In this document: in pieces, positions 32,315 through 40,368 of the stretch
How the letters are laid out: every line of letters starts with the position of its first letter
How positions within the stretch are numbered: the stretch's first letter is position 1
Origin: JAAXHE01 sp964551635
GTDB taxonomy: Bacteria; Latescibacterota; UBA2968; GCA-2709665
Direction: 5' to 3'
Length of the DNA: 41,010 nt
Assembly: GCA_964551635.1 (NCBI GenBank)
Contig: CAZKDZ010000220.1
Coordinates: 1-41,010 of the forward strand
Made by a program: the position numbers and the translations under genes
Notes under the pieces: model-generated
What the model saw: only the letters and a program-made list of their open reading frames with translations
Databases searched by the model: none
Told to the model about the DNA's origin: nothing

Positions 32315-33940
32315 TTGACCAAATCTGACATTTCAGACAATGGTCCGGCGCCGTCCGACCGTATAGGTATCGTTCGGACTCTTCCGGAATCCCCGAATGC
32401 AGAAGCACGAAGGCACTGCCGCGACGGCGATTCCGCGTTGGAAACCGGGGACCTGTCGAGAGCTGAGGCAGCTTACGCTACGGCGTTGAGTCACGACGCC
32501 GGCAACCTTCGCGCGCTCCACAACCTGGGTGTCGTCCACTACAGCAGGGGCAGCTGGCAGCATGCGATCGCAAGCTTCGAGCGCGCGCTCGGAATGACCA
32601 ATGACAATTCGGACCTGCACTTCAAAATCGGTATGTGCCTGATCAAGACGGGCGCCAAGGACGCATCGGAGGCCTTCGAGTCCGCCATTGCGGGTAAGCC
32701 GGACCATCTTGAGGCGTATTTTCAACTGGCGCTGTTGCGGGCGGAGGGCGCGGAATCGGGGTCCAGGGGTCGGCAACAGGCTGTCGAAATGCTTCGTTAC
32801 ATTCTGCAGACAGTGGATCGCGGCGTGCCCTACGGCAACGTCGACGGTACCTGCTTCCTCCTCGCCAGCTTTCTGGACGACCTTCCGGAGAACATCGATG
32901 AAGCGATCGCTGTATACCGGCGCGGGCTGGAAGCGAATCCGCTGTTCGCACCGGGTCACAACAATCTCGGCGTTCTTCTCATGCAATCAGGTCAGACGCT
33001 TCAGGCCCTGGGTGCATTCAAGATCGCCATTCAGCTCGAGCCGGATTACGCGCTGCCCTACAGGAACCTGGCACATCTCCTGTTCGATCACAAGAATTCA
33101 GCGCAGATGGAGCAGGAATATACGTCTATTATCGAAGAATTCGGCGCAAAAGCCGCCTCGGTTCTTGCGAGGTTGTCCCTCGAGCTCATCGACATGGGAC
33201 GCGTGCAGGTGGGTGAGAGCCTGTACACGCGCGGCCACCAGATAAAGAACCTGATGGGTCTGGTGGGAAGCCGTACACGCCGGCTGATTCGAAAGGTCCC
33301 GAAGGACAACACGGTACTCGATGGCCTGAACGAAATCGCCCGCGATCAGGAAAACATATATGATCAGTGGGTCGCCTACCTGCGCAGCATGAAACAGGAC
33401 CCGTTGAATCCCACACTGGTCGATATTCCGTTATTGTTGCGCAACATCAAAAAGACGGTCTCGAGCCGGGCCGGCGGTATGTTGCTCCGCTTCGCATTCG
33501 AACCGCATGTTCCCCAGGTCAAGGTCGACCCCGGAATGTTGCGTGAAGCCGTCACCAACCTGATTCTCAACGCACTGGACGCCGTGGACGAGGATGGCGC
33601 GGTCACGGTACAGGCCGGTTACGACAACAAGCGGGCGTCGGTGTTCATCGAAGTGGAAGACGACGGGCCGGGCATATCCGAAGAGATCCAGGGCCGGATC
33701 TTCGATCCGGGGTTCTCAACCAAGGAAAAGGGCAATGGATTCGGCCTCAGCATCTGCTCACGCATCGTATCCGCCCACAGGGGAAACCTGCGCATGATCA
33801 GCCGGCCGGGCGCCGGGGCCGTGTTTCGCATCGACATTCCAGTGGACTTCGAGCTCGTTTCCGAAACCGAAAGCATCGGCTGGAGCGGCGAACCCATAGC
33901 TGCTTCCAGGCTGCCTCTGGCCGAGGAATTCATTGAGTAA
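32315..33940 (+). CDS. Soluble TPR-sensor histidine kinase
   Basis: This 541-aa protein has no membrane segment. Residues 35-290 are TPR repeats (for example NLRALHNLGVVHYSRGSWQH, AEAYFQ-like and PGHNNLGVLLMQSGQTLQAL units). A dimerisation/phosphoacceptor helix contains RGHQIKNLMGLVGSRTRRL with the probable phosphorylated His308, and a HATPase domain has N box LREAVTNLILNALDAV (409-424), G1 DDGPGISEEI (449-458), F box RIFDPGFSTK (461-470) and G2 GNGFGLSICSRIV. It should autophosphorylate and pass phosphate to the regulator encoded 3 bp downstream. TPRs as input domain suggest that it senses a protein partner in the cytoplasm, perhaps PspA or another island product. The TTG start at 32315 is supported by GGAG 8 nt upstream. 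Confidence 0.88.
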   Translation: MTKSDISDNGPAPSDRIGIVRTLPESPNAEARRHCRDGDSALETGDLSRAEAAYATALSHDAGNLRALHNLGVVHYSRGSWQHAIASFERALGMTNDNSDLHFKIGMCLIKTGAKDASEAFESAIAGKPDHLEAYFQLALLRAEGAESGSRGRQQAVEMLRYILQTVDRGVPYGNVDGTCFLLASFLDDLPENIDEAIAVYRRGLEANPLFAPGHNNLGVLLMQSGQTLQALGAFKIAIQLEPDYALPYRNLAHLLFDHKNSAQMEQEYTSIIEEFGAKAASVLARLSLELIDMGRVQVGESLYTRGHQIKNLMGLVGSRTRRLIRKVPKDNTVLDGLNEIARDQENIYDQWVAYLRSMKQDPLNPTLVDIPLLLRNIKKTVSSRAGGMLLRFAFEPHVPQVKVDPGMLREAVTNLILNALDAVDEDGAVTVQAGYDNKRASVFIEVEDDGPGISEEIQGRIFDPGFSTKEKGNGFGLSICSRIVSAHRGNLRMISRPGAGAVFRIDIPVDFELVSETESIGWSGEPIAASRLPLAEEFIE

Positions 33941-33943
33941 GCC

Positions 33944-35350
33944 ATGAACGCGCAAATTGTCGTCGCGGATGACCAGTCCGAAATTCTGGGCATGCTCACG
34001 CGAAGCCTTCAGGTGGACGGCCGGATCGTGAAGGCTTTCCCCACCGGCAGAAAGGCCTTTGCGTACCTGCGAAAGCACGTTTCGGACGTTGACATGGCCA
34101 TTCTGGACATCGACTTTGGACCGGCCGAGCCGGACGGCCTCGAAATTCTTCGTCAGATTCGCGGTCTGGCACCCGATCTGCCGGTTATCATCCTCACGGG
34201 CAAAGGCACGGTGGAGAACGCCGTCGCCGCCCTGCGCATGGGCGCTTCCGACTTTATCGAGAAAGATTTCTATATAGAAGACCGACTTGAACTCAGCCTC
34301 GAAAAACTCGACCGCGTTCTTGCCGTACTCAAGGAGAACGCTCGCCTCCAGGCCCGGGTCAAAGATCTGGATCGGGAGAACCGATTCTATCGTGACGAAT
34401 TCGGCAAGAAATACAGGACGGTCAACGCAAGCTCACAGATGATCCGGATCATGCAGCAGGCGGAGCGAGTCGCTTCCATCCCCCGACCGGTTCTGGTCCT
34501 CGGTGAACCCGGCACCGGAAAGGAACTCGTGGCCGCCGCGATCCACTACGGAGGGGTGCGTAGAGATCGTCCGTTCGTCAAGGTCAACTGCGCGGCACTC
34601 TCAGCAAACCTGCTCGAAAGCGAGCTCTTCGGACACGAAAAGGGCGCCTTCACCGGGGCCACTGAAGCCCGGCCGGGCCGGTTTGAAGCGGCAAACGGAG
34701 GCACGTTGCTGCTGGACGAGATCGGCAATACCACGCCGGAGTTCCAGCAGAACGTCCTGCGCGCCATTGAATATCAGGAAATCCAACGGGTGGGCGGCGC
34801 TGCGCCAACAAGCGTGGACGTGCGAATCATTGCCGCTACGAATGCCGACCTCGAGCGTGAGATCGGTGAGGGCCGCTTCCGGCAGGACCTCTACGACCGC
34901 CTGCGCTTTGAGATTATTCGCATTCCCCCGTTACGGGAGCGGCGTGAAGACATCCAGCCGCTCGCAGGTTTTTTCGTGGAACAGATCGTCCGCGAGGTAC
35001 CCGGCCTGGAATCGCGTCCGTTTTCGGATAGCGCCGTGCGCCTGCTGTTGGGTTATGCGTGGCCGGGAAACGTGCGCGAGCTCAAATTCGCGGTCGAACG
35101 CGCCGCGTGCATGGCCGCGGGTTCATCCATCGAGCCACGGGATCTGCCGCCTGAAATCTCCAGCGGGGCCTCCGCTGCGCCCGGAGACGGGTTTGACGCT
35201 CAGGTCAGGGCGTTTGAGCTCGGCTTGCTGAGAGACGCGCTGAGACGCGCAAACTGGAACCAGCGCAAGGCAGCCGGGTCGCTCAGCCTGAGCTACGATC
35301 AGTTTCGTCACTTTTATCGAAAATACCGCCTGGATCGTGAAAAGCCGTAG
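33944..35350 (+). CDS. NtrC-family sigma-54-dependent response regulator
   Basis: This 468-aa regulator has three domains. The receiver (1-120) has Asp9/Asp10, phosphoacceptor Asp55 in AILDIDFG, Thr85 and Lys107. The AAA+ domain (about 160-390) has Walker A GEPGTGKE (187-194), the sigma-54 contact loop GAFTGA (234-239) and Walker B LLLDEI (255-260). The Fis-type DNA-binding helix-turn-helix (about 420-465) includes NWNQRKAAGSLSLSYDQFRH. All residues needed to open a sigma-54 promoter are present, unlike in degenerate members. It starts 3 bp after the kinase stop, so they form a two-component pair. The only near-consensus -24/-12 promoter noticed in the window lies before pspA at the head of the same island, which makes pspA its likely target; PspF, the proteobacterial counterpart, lacks a receiver domain. 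Confidence 0.94.
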   Translation: MNAQIVVADDQSEILGMLTRSLQVDGRIVKAFPTGRKAFAYLRKHVSDVDMAILDIDFGPAEPDGLEILRQIRGLAPDLPVIILTGKGTVENAVAALRMGASDFIEKDFYIEDRLELSLEKLDRVLAVLKENARLQARVKDLDRENRFYRDEFGKKYRTVNASSQMIRIMQQAERVASIPRPVLVLGEPGTGKELVAAAIHYGGVRRDRPFVKVNCAALSANLLESELFGHEKGAFTGATEARPGRFEAANGGTLLLDEIGNTTPEFQQNVLRAIEYQEIQRVGGAAPTSVDVRIIAATNADLEREIGEGRFRQDLYDRLRFEIIRIPPLRERREDIQPLAGFFVEQIVREVPGLESRPFSDSAVRLLLGYAWPGNVRELKFAVERAACMAAGSSIEPRDLPPEISSGASAAPGDGFDAQVRAFELGLLRDALRRANWNQRKAAGSLSLSYDQFRHFYRKYRLDREKP

Positions 35351-35528
35351 CGACATCCGGAAATCTAAACCGATCCGGCGACGTACGAGGCAAGCCCGCG
35401 ATAACGGTAGATTGATTCAATTCCCGGATTTACGGAAGGAACTGAATAATTCAATGTAAAGAGGAAGAAGCCAGATGTCTATTTTGCGAAAGTGAGTTGA
35501 TTCGTCAAGTAGTTGATGCCCGCTGTAC

Positions 35529-35562
35529 GAACGCCCCGGCGATGTCTGCCGGGGCGTTCTTC
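35529..35562 (+). terminator. Strong hairpin terminator candidate
   Basis: GAACGCCCCGGC (35529-35540), a 7-nt loop and GCCGGGGCGTTC (35548-35559) form a perfect 12-bp stem followed by TTCC. The T-run is short. It lies about 180 bp past the response regulator and probably closes the pspA island. A decayed copy of the hairpin (CCGCCCTGGCGACATCTGTC then GCGGCG) occurs at about 35640-35666. Otherwise the 461-bp gap 35351-35811 shows only a weak TTGCGT/TAAATT promoter candidate at 35724-35751. Confidence 0.6.
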
Positions 35563-35811
35563 CGGGGGAGCCGCCAGCATCCTGCAGTCGTCTCTGCAAA
35601 CACTTCGTAGATGCAACACTTGTGGTTGCCCCGGTTCAACCGCCCTGGCGACATCTGTCGCGGCGTTCGTGTTATACCCTATACGGTGAATCTCCAAACA
35701 AGGTAGTTTCGGCGGCACGTGTATTGCGTTATATTGTGACTATTGTAAATTCGCGGCACACACTAAGGAAGGAAGACGTACGGTCGATGTGCTCCAAACA
35801 GAGGATTGTGA

Positions 35812-36144
35812 TTGAGGCTACCCAACGCACTACAGGCTCGCGTAGACCCAGCGAAGATTACGGGCTATTTGCTTTCAGCAAGTCATCCGGATGGTCGAGA
35901 AAAGGCTAAGTTTTTTTTCAGCTTTGGCTTTCGCGCAGAACAGTGGCAGAGACTTTGGGAAGCGTTACGAGTTCACGGAGCACGTCATGAAGCTGTCGAG
36001 ATGGGGCAAGGGATCTACGGTAAAAAGTATATTGTAGATGGATCGCTTGAGACTCCCGATGGACGCAACCCTTACGTGCGGACTGTCTGGCACGTCGACA
36101 GGGAAAGCGACCGTCCAAGGTTCATTACGGCGTATCCGGTTTGA
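35812..36144 (+). CDS. DUF6883-like protein
   Basis: This 110-aa protein is compact and soluble: LPNALQARVDPAKITGYLLS, SHPDGREKAKFFFSFGF, WEALRVHG, EMGQGIYGKKYIVDGSLETP and RTVWHVDRESDRPRFITAYPV. The order (initial hydrophobic strand, YLLSxSHPxGxxKAxFF, GxKYxVxGxLxxPxGR, VRTVW, PRFxTAYP) is the DUF6883 pattern as I remember it; that family often neighbours a small DUF4926 protein, as here. The biochemical function is unknown, and an interaction or toxin-antitoxin-like role is inference only. There is no ATG; the TTG at 35812 with AGAGGA about 7 nt upstream is the only start after an in-frame stop. The next gene begins 16 bp after this stop. Confidence 0.7.
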   Translation: MRLPNALQARVDPAKITGYLLSASHPDGREKAKFFFSFGFRAEQWQRLWEALRVHGARHEAVEMGQGIYGKKYIVDGSLETPDGRNPYVRTVWHVDRESDRPRFITAYPV

Positions 36145-36160
36145 TCGTCTGGAGACAGAT

Positions 36161-36568
36161 ATGTTCAAGGAACTGGACGTTATAGCGCTTACAACCGAAG
36201 TTCCGCTCAAGCAGATCTGGGATGTCCCATCCAGTGGCCCGCCGAAGGAGAATCGCAATCCGGGGGAAGGGCTGAAAGTCGGCGACATAGGCACGGTCGT
36301 ATGTGTCCAGGGCAACGGGGAAGCACTCGAGGTTGAATTCCTCGGACCGGAAGGCAACACGATAGCCGTTGCCACGATTTCGCCATCGCAGGCCCGCCTG
36401 GCCACGGAAGATGATCTCAAGAAGAGAATTCATCCGGAATCGGCAGGTGGTCCGGCCTTATCGCTTCCTGAGGATAGAACAAGAACGCCCAGGTCTTTGT
36501 CAGTACAGGAAGATTCCGAAATCTACAACCCGAAGGACAGGAATCCGGATAACTCGGAGGTACAATGA
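36161..36568 (+). CDS. DUF4926-like small protein
   Basis: The 135-aa protein starts at the ATG 36161 with GGAG 7 nt upstream. Residues 1-90 follow the DUF4926 pattern (MFKELDVIALTTEVPLKQIW, GLKVGDIGTVVCVQGNGEAL, EVEFLGPEGNTIAVATISPS), a small beta-barrel-like fold with an insertion after the first helix. The last 45 residues are polar, probably disordered and unlike the family. It is paired with the DUF6883-like gene upstream and overlaps the SDR start by 4 nt (ATGA). No function is established; it may be the partner or antidote of the upstream protein. Confidence 0.7.
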   Translation: MFKELDVIALTTEVPLKQIWDVPSSGPPKENRNPGEGLKVGDIGTVVCVQGNGEALEVEFLGPEGNTIAVATISPSQARLATEDDLKKRIHPESAGGPALSLPEDRTRTPRSLSVQEDSEIYNPKDRNPDNSEVQ

Positions 36569-37353
36569 ACATTGTCGTATTCGGCGCGGCGGGCTGGCTT
36601 GGAAGGGCGGCGCTGGCCGCTCTGGACGGGAACCATCGGATCCGGGCTTTCGACTACGGCCCGCAGGCCTGGCAGTCCTGGAACGATACCGACGGCGAAT
36701 GGAAGGGCGGTGAAATCGTGCACGGTGACATTGTGGACTTCGATTCCGTTCACGGCGCCGTGTCGGAAATGGACGCGGTTCTTCACATGGCGGTGTACCA
36801 CTCGGACGAGCCGGGCGCCCATGGCGTTGACGATCAGAAACCCTTTCTGATCAACATCAAGGGACTCTGGAACGTACTTGAATCCGCACGGCGGCACGGC
36901 ATTGGGAGGGTCGTGCACATCGGTTCCTGCCAGACCGCCCATCCCGGGGGCATCTTCTTCTCGGCCGACGTCAGGCGGCCCGACGGCGGCCTGTACGGCG
37001 TCACGAAACGCCTTCAGGAAGAGATGTGCCGGCAGTTTTACGACGCGTTCGGGATGCGTATCATTGTACTCCGGCCTGACTACATTGTTGACAGCAGACT
37101 CGGTATCGGCCGGTACAGGGAAAAACTGGGAACGGAAGCGCGCCCTTACCGGCAGGGATGGGTCTGCCGCCACGACCTTGCGGAAGCCTGCCGCCTGAGC
37201 CTGGAGTCCAGGGACATCGACTTCGACGTCTTCCACGTCGTGGGAACGCCCGGTGCCGACAGAACATGCAACGTCGCGCGGTCCCGGGACATTCTCGGCC
37301 TGGAATACAGGGGAAACCTCGAACAATACCGGATCGGCGACGACGTGGAATAG
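36565..37353 (+). CDS. NAD-dependent epimerase/dehydratase (extended SDR) family protein
   Basis: This 262-aa Rossmann protein has the N-terminal dinucleotide motif VVFGAAGWLGRAAL (4-17; GxxGxxG), VVHIGSCQTAHPGG and the catalytic YGVTKRLQEEM with Tyr-x-x-x-Lys. The sequence after RIIVLRPDYIVDSRLG is short, as in small epimerase-like SDRs acting on nucleotide sugars or polyols. The substrate cannot be deduced. It overlaps the DUF4926-like gene by 4 nt and is followed within 36 bp by the NTF2-like gene, so these form one transcription unit. Confidence 0.85.
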   Translation: MNIVVFGAAGWLGRAALAALDGNHRIRAFDYGPQAWQSWNDTDGEWKGGEIVHGDIVDFDSVHGAVSEMDAVLHMAVYHSDEPGAHGVDDQKPFLINIKGLWNVLESARRHGIGRVVHIGSCQTAHPGGIFFSADVRRPDGGLYGVTKRLQEEMCRQFYDAFGMRIIVLRPDYIVDSRLGIGRYREKLGTEARPYRQGWVCRHDLAEACRLSLESRDIDFDVFHVVGTPGADRTCNVARSRDILGLEYRGNLEQYRIGDDVE

Positions 37354-37389
37354 AGAGACCGCGAGCCGACATACCAAGGGGAGACGCCA

Positions 37390-37815
37390 ATGTCCGCCGA
37401 AGACAACGCTTGCATCGCCCGTGAATCCCTCGAAGCCGCCTTCGCCTGTGACTGGAAGCGACTTCGCGAAACCTACGCCGACGACGCGACCATGGTCGGC
37501 GGCGCGCTTAACATCAGGGGTGCGGAAAACCTGGTGGCTCTCTGGCAGGGCTGTCACGAGGAAGAGCGGGACATGCGGCTGGAGATACTCAATGTCGTCG
37601 CAGACCACGACATGGCCGCCGTGGAGTTTCGCTTCAGGGGGATCGTAAACCAGCCCCTTCCCGGACTGCCCGAAGCGATGTACGGCAAACGGCTGGATGC
37701 CGCCGAAGTGCATATGTGCCGGATTCAGAACGGAAAAATCACCGCCGTGACAATTTACGGCGGCCACCTAGAATCTCCCGACGTCCCACTCAAGCGGGTC
37801 TGGGTGGACAAATAG
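37390..37815 (+). CDS. NTF2/SnoaL-like protein
   Basis: This 141-aa cone-shaped alpha+beta protein has the pattern of SnoaL/NTF2-like domains: ARESLEAAFACDWKRLRETY followed by ADDATMVGG, NIRGAENLVALWQGCHEE, VADHDMAAVEFRFRGIV and CRIQNGKITAVTIYGGH. Such proteins are small cyclases, isomerases or ligand binders; the sequence does not tell which. GGGGAG lies 7 nt before the ATG. It lies between the SDR gene and the DHS-like gene (12 bp before its start), and the three probably serve one pathway. Confidence 0.82.
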   Translation: MSAEDNACIARESLEAAFACDWKRLRETYADDATMVGGALNIRGAENLVALWQGCHEEERDMRLEILNVVADHDMAAVEFRFRGIVNQPLPGLPEAMYGKRLDAAEVHMCRIQNGKITAVTIYGGHLESPDVPLKRVWVDK

Positions 37816-37827
37816 GCAAGCAGGCCC

Positions 37828-38937
37828 ATGTCGTATCAGCAGATCGACCATCGGGACCTCGTCCTCAGACCTCTGTCGGAGAGACGGAGCAAGTTCTCGA
37901 TCGACGAGATCATGGTCGATCCCGACTCCCCTGCGCCCGACCCCGCGCTGCTGGTCGAGAGGCTGCGGCGTGTCGCCCAGGAAATCCGCGACGCCCGGAG
38001 TCGGGGCGCTTCCGTCATGCTGGCGTACGGCGCACATCTGGTCAAGAACGGCCTCGGGCCGGTCGTGACCCGCTTGATGGAGGGCGGTTGGATCACCCAT
38101 CTGGCCACGAACGGCGCCGGCACGATTCACGACTGGGAATATGCCTTTCACGGGCGTTCCGAAGAAGACGTGCGGGAAAACGTCGCTAAGGGGTGTTTCG
38201 GAACGTGGGAGGAAACCGGCAGATACATTCATCTGGCCGTCCTCGCCGGTGCGCTGGAGGGCAGGGGCTACGGCGAATCCCTCGGAAAGTTCATTGCCGA
38301 CGACGGCTGTGAGATTCCCTCGCGCAACGACCTGGCATCCGCACTGCGCGACTGGGCCGCGGTCCCCACGGACTCGCCCTGCATGCCGGCGTACGCAGAA
38401 CTGCTCCAGATCCTCTCGCGATTCGACGTTCCTTCCGGACGCTTCAGCGTCGAACATCCATACGGGGATTTGTCCCTTACCGCCCGGGCTTACCGACTCG
38501 GCGTTCCACTCACCGTCCATCCCGGTATCGGCTACGATATCATCCACAACCACCACCTCGCCAACGGCGCGGCAATCGGCCGCGGCGCGGATATCGACTT
38601 CCGGGTGTTCACGCGCGGCGTCGTCGAACTGGATGGCGGCGTGTTTCTCTCCATCGGTTCGGCCGTGATGGCGCCGCAAGTCTTCGAAAAAGCCCTTTCG
38701 CTGGCCAACAATCTGCGCATTCAGGAACACAGGCGCGTTGTACGCCCGTTCATTGCGGTCAACGATCTGGCGCCGGTGACCTGGGATTGGTCCGGGGGCG
38801 AACCTCCCAAAGATAACCCGGCGTACTATCTCAGGTTCTGCAAGTCGTTCAGCCGAATGGGAGGCGAGATGATTTACGTCGACGGTGACAACCGGACTTT
38901 CCTGCACAATCTCTACTGGATTCTAAAGGAGAAGTAA
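37828..38937 (+). CDS. Deoxyhypusine-synthase-like NAD-binding protein
   Basis: This 369-aa protein belongs to the bacterial deoxyhypusine-synthase-like superfamily, with a DHS-type NAD/FAD-binding Rossmann fold: SVMLAYGAHLVKNGLGPVVT (about 66-85), WITHLATNGAGTIHDWEYAF, GRSEEDVRENVAKGCFGTWE, LTVHPGIGYDIIHNHH, DIDFRVFTRGV and GGVFLSIGSAVMAPQVFEKA. True deoxyhypusine synthases modify eIF5A in eukaryotes and archaea; the bacterial relatives of this type have no established substrate, and no EF-P or eIF5A-like gene is nearby. The start ATG at 37828 follows the NTF2-like gene by 12 bp. A MITE copy begins about 30 bp after the stop. Confidence 0.8.
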   Translation: MSYQQIDHRDLVLRPLSERRSKFSIDEIMVDPDSPAPDPALLVERLRRVAQEIRDARSRGASVMLAYGAHLVKNGLGPVVTRLMEGGWITHLATNGAGTIHDWEYAFHGRSEEDVRENVAKGCFGTWEETGRYIHLAVLAGALEGRGYGESLGKFIADDGCEIPSRNDLASALRDWAAVPTDSPCMPAYAELLQILSRFDVPSGRFSVEHPYGDLSLTARAYRLGVPLTVHPGIGYDIIHNHHLANGAAIGRGADIDFRVFTRGVVELDGGVFLSIGSAVMAPQVFEKALSLANNLRIQEHRRVVRPFIAVNDLAPVTWDWSGGEPPKDNPAYYLRFCKSFSRMGGEMIYVDGDNRTFLHNLYWILKEK

Positions 38938-38968
38938 CGGCAGTTCGAAGGGAGTACCGGAACCTTAG

Positions 38969-39127
38969 AAGCTGTCTTAAAACCCCCAGCGGTCTTCGCG
39001 CGGCTGCAAAAGCGTCGGTCTGCGTTGGTCAAATCCACCCGTATACCCAAATATGGGCGAATTTGCCCGCCTTGACCGACACATTTTCGCTCGCGCTCGG
39101 GACTCACCAGGAATTTTAAAACAGCTT
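38969..39127 (-). mobile_element. MITE-like copy B (159 bp)
   Basis: This is an inverted copy of 27940-28099 with terminal repeats AAGCTGTCTTAAAA and TTTTAAAACAGCTT. The flanks CTTAG (38964-38968) and CTTAC (39128-39132) are a 4/5 target duplication. The element lies in the 258-bp gap between the DHS-like gene and thiI and interrupts neither. It has no transposase. The reading frame across it encodes the same repeat-derived peptide as copy A and should not be annotated as a gene. Confidence 0.8.
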
Positions 39128-39195
39128 CTTACAGCCGTCCCGAAGGAAGGGTAAACCGGCCAGCTCCGTCTCGTTCGACTTTCCCGAAAGACGCT

Positions 39196-40368
39196 ATGGA
39201 CGCCGCGCCCGAACCCGTTATCCTCATCCACTACCACGAAATCGGCCTGAAGGGCAGGAACCGCGGCCGGTTCGAACGACAGTTGCTCACCAACATCACG
39301 CGCGCATTGAAAGGCCTGCAGCGCGGGGCCGTCCGACGCCTTTCCGGTCGCATCATCCTGGAGCTTCACCCGGACGCGAGAGTCGAGGCCATCGGGGAGC
39401 GCCTGGTTGACGTTTTCGGGATCGCGAATTTCTCTGAAGCCGTTCGTGTCCCGAATACCATCGAAGACATTCGGACTGCGGCGTGGGACGTCGTTCGTCG
39501 GAAGGACTTTCGCTCGTTCAAGATTGCCGCGCGTCGCGGAGACAAGAATTTTCCGCTCACGTCAGAGGAAATCAACCGCGACGTGGGCGCCCACGTTCAG
39601 AAGTTCTCCGGCGCGCGGGTCAAGCTTGACGATCCGGATCTGATCTGTTTCATTGAGGTTTCCTACGAGGGCGCCTTCATCTATACCCGGAAAACACCAG
39701 GGCCGGGCGGTCTTCCCGTGGGCGCGAACGAACGCGCGGTCAGTCTGCTTTCCTCGGGCATCGACTCGCCGGTTGCATCGTACAAGACGATGAAACGCGG
39801 CGTGCGGCTCTCGTTCGTACATTTCCACAGCCAGCCGTATACCAACCGGAGCTCGCAGCGCAACACCGAGGAGCTTGTCCGGGTGCTGACGCGGTACCAG
39901 TACAAGTCGACGCTGTATCTGGTCCCGTTCGTTGAGATCCAGCGCCGCGTGATGTCCCACGCGCCGCCGGGATACCGGGTGGTCCTCTATCGAAGAGTCA
40001 TGTTGCGGATCGCCGACGCCATTGCCGAACGGGAAGGCGCGCAGGCCCTTGTCACGGGCGAGAGTATCGGTCAGGTAGCCTCTCAGACCCTGTCGAACAT
40101 GCGCGCGATTGAGGAGGCGACACCGCTTCCCGTTCTGCGACCGCTTTCCGGGGACAACAAGGAGGAAATCATCGATCTCGCACGGCGCATCGGGACTTAC
40201 GATGTATCCATCGAGCCCTATGAAGACTGCTGTACGGTCTTTGTACCCAGGCATCCGGAGACCCGCGCCAATCTGAATACGGTACGCGAGATCGAGCCGA
40301 AACTGGACCTGCCCCCGTTGATCGATCAGGCGCTGAAGTCAACCGAGGTGAAGGAGGTAAAATTCTAG
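39196..40368 (+). CDS. thiI: tRNA 4-thiouridine synthase
   Basis: ThiI transfers sulfur to U8 of tRNA and in some bacteria donates sulfur to the thiazole of thiamine. The 390-aa protein has the N-terminal ferredoxin-like region (LIHYHEIGLKGRNRGRFERQ, 10-29), the THUMP RNA-binding domain (about 60-165; FRSFKIAARRGDKNFPLTSE), and the PP-loop AANH ATPase with LLSSGIDSPVAS (SSGIDSP at 186-192), ALVTGESIGQVASQTLSNM and the EDCC cysteine pair near residue 350. There is no C-terminal rhodanese domain, so it is the short form, in which another protein delivers the persulfide. The frame starts at the ATG 39196. The stop overlaps the convergent LysR stop inside one CTAG palindrome. Confidence 0.93.
   Translation: MDAAPEPVILIHYHEIGLKGRNRGRFERQLLTNITRALKGLQRGAVRRLSGRIILELHPDARVEAIGERLVDVFGIANFSEAVRVPNTIEDIRTAAWDVVRRKDFRSFKIAARRGDKNFPLTSEEINRDVGAHVQKFSGARVKLDDPDLICFIEVSYEGAFIYTRKTPGPGGLPVGANERAVSLLSSGIDSPVASYKTMKRGVRLSFVHFHSQPYTNRSSQRNTEELVRVLTRYQYKSTLYLVPFVEIQRRVMSHAPPGYRVVLYRRVMLRIADAIAEREGAQALVTGESIGQVASQTLSNMRAIEEATPLPVLRPLSGDNKEEIIDLARRIGTYDVSIEPYEDCCTVFVPRHPETRANLNTVREIEPKLDLPPLIDQALKSTEVKEVKF

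Noticed and set aside
38913..39107. Minus-strand 64-codon frame over MITE copy B
   Set aside because: It consists of repeat sequence plus the antisense end of the DHS-like gene, with no ribosome binding site and no family match.
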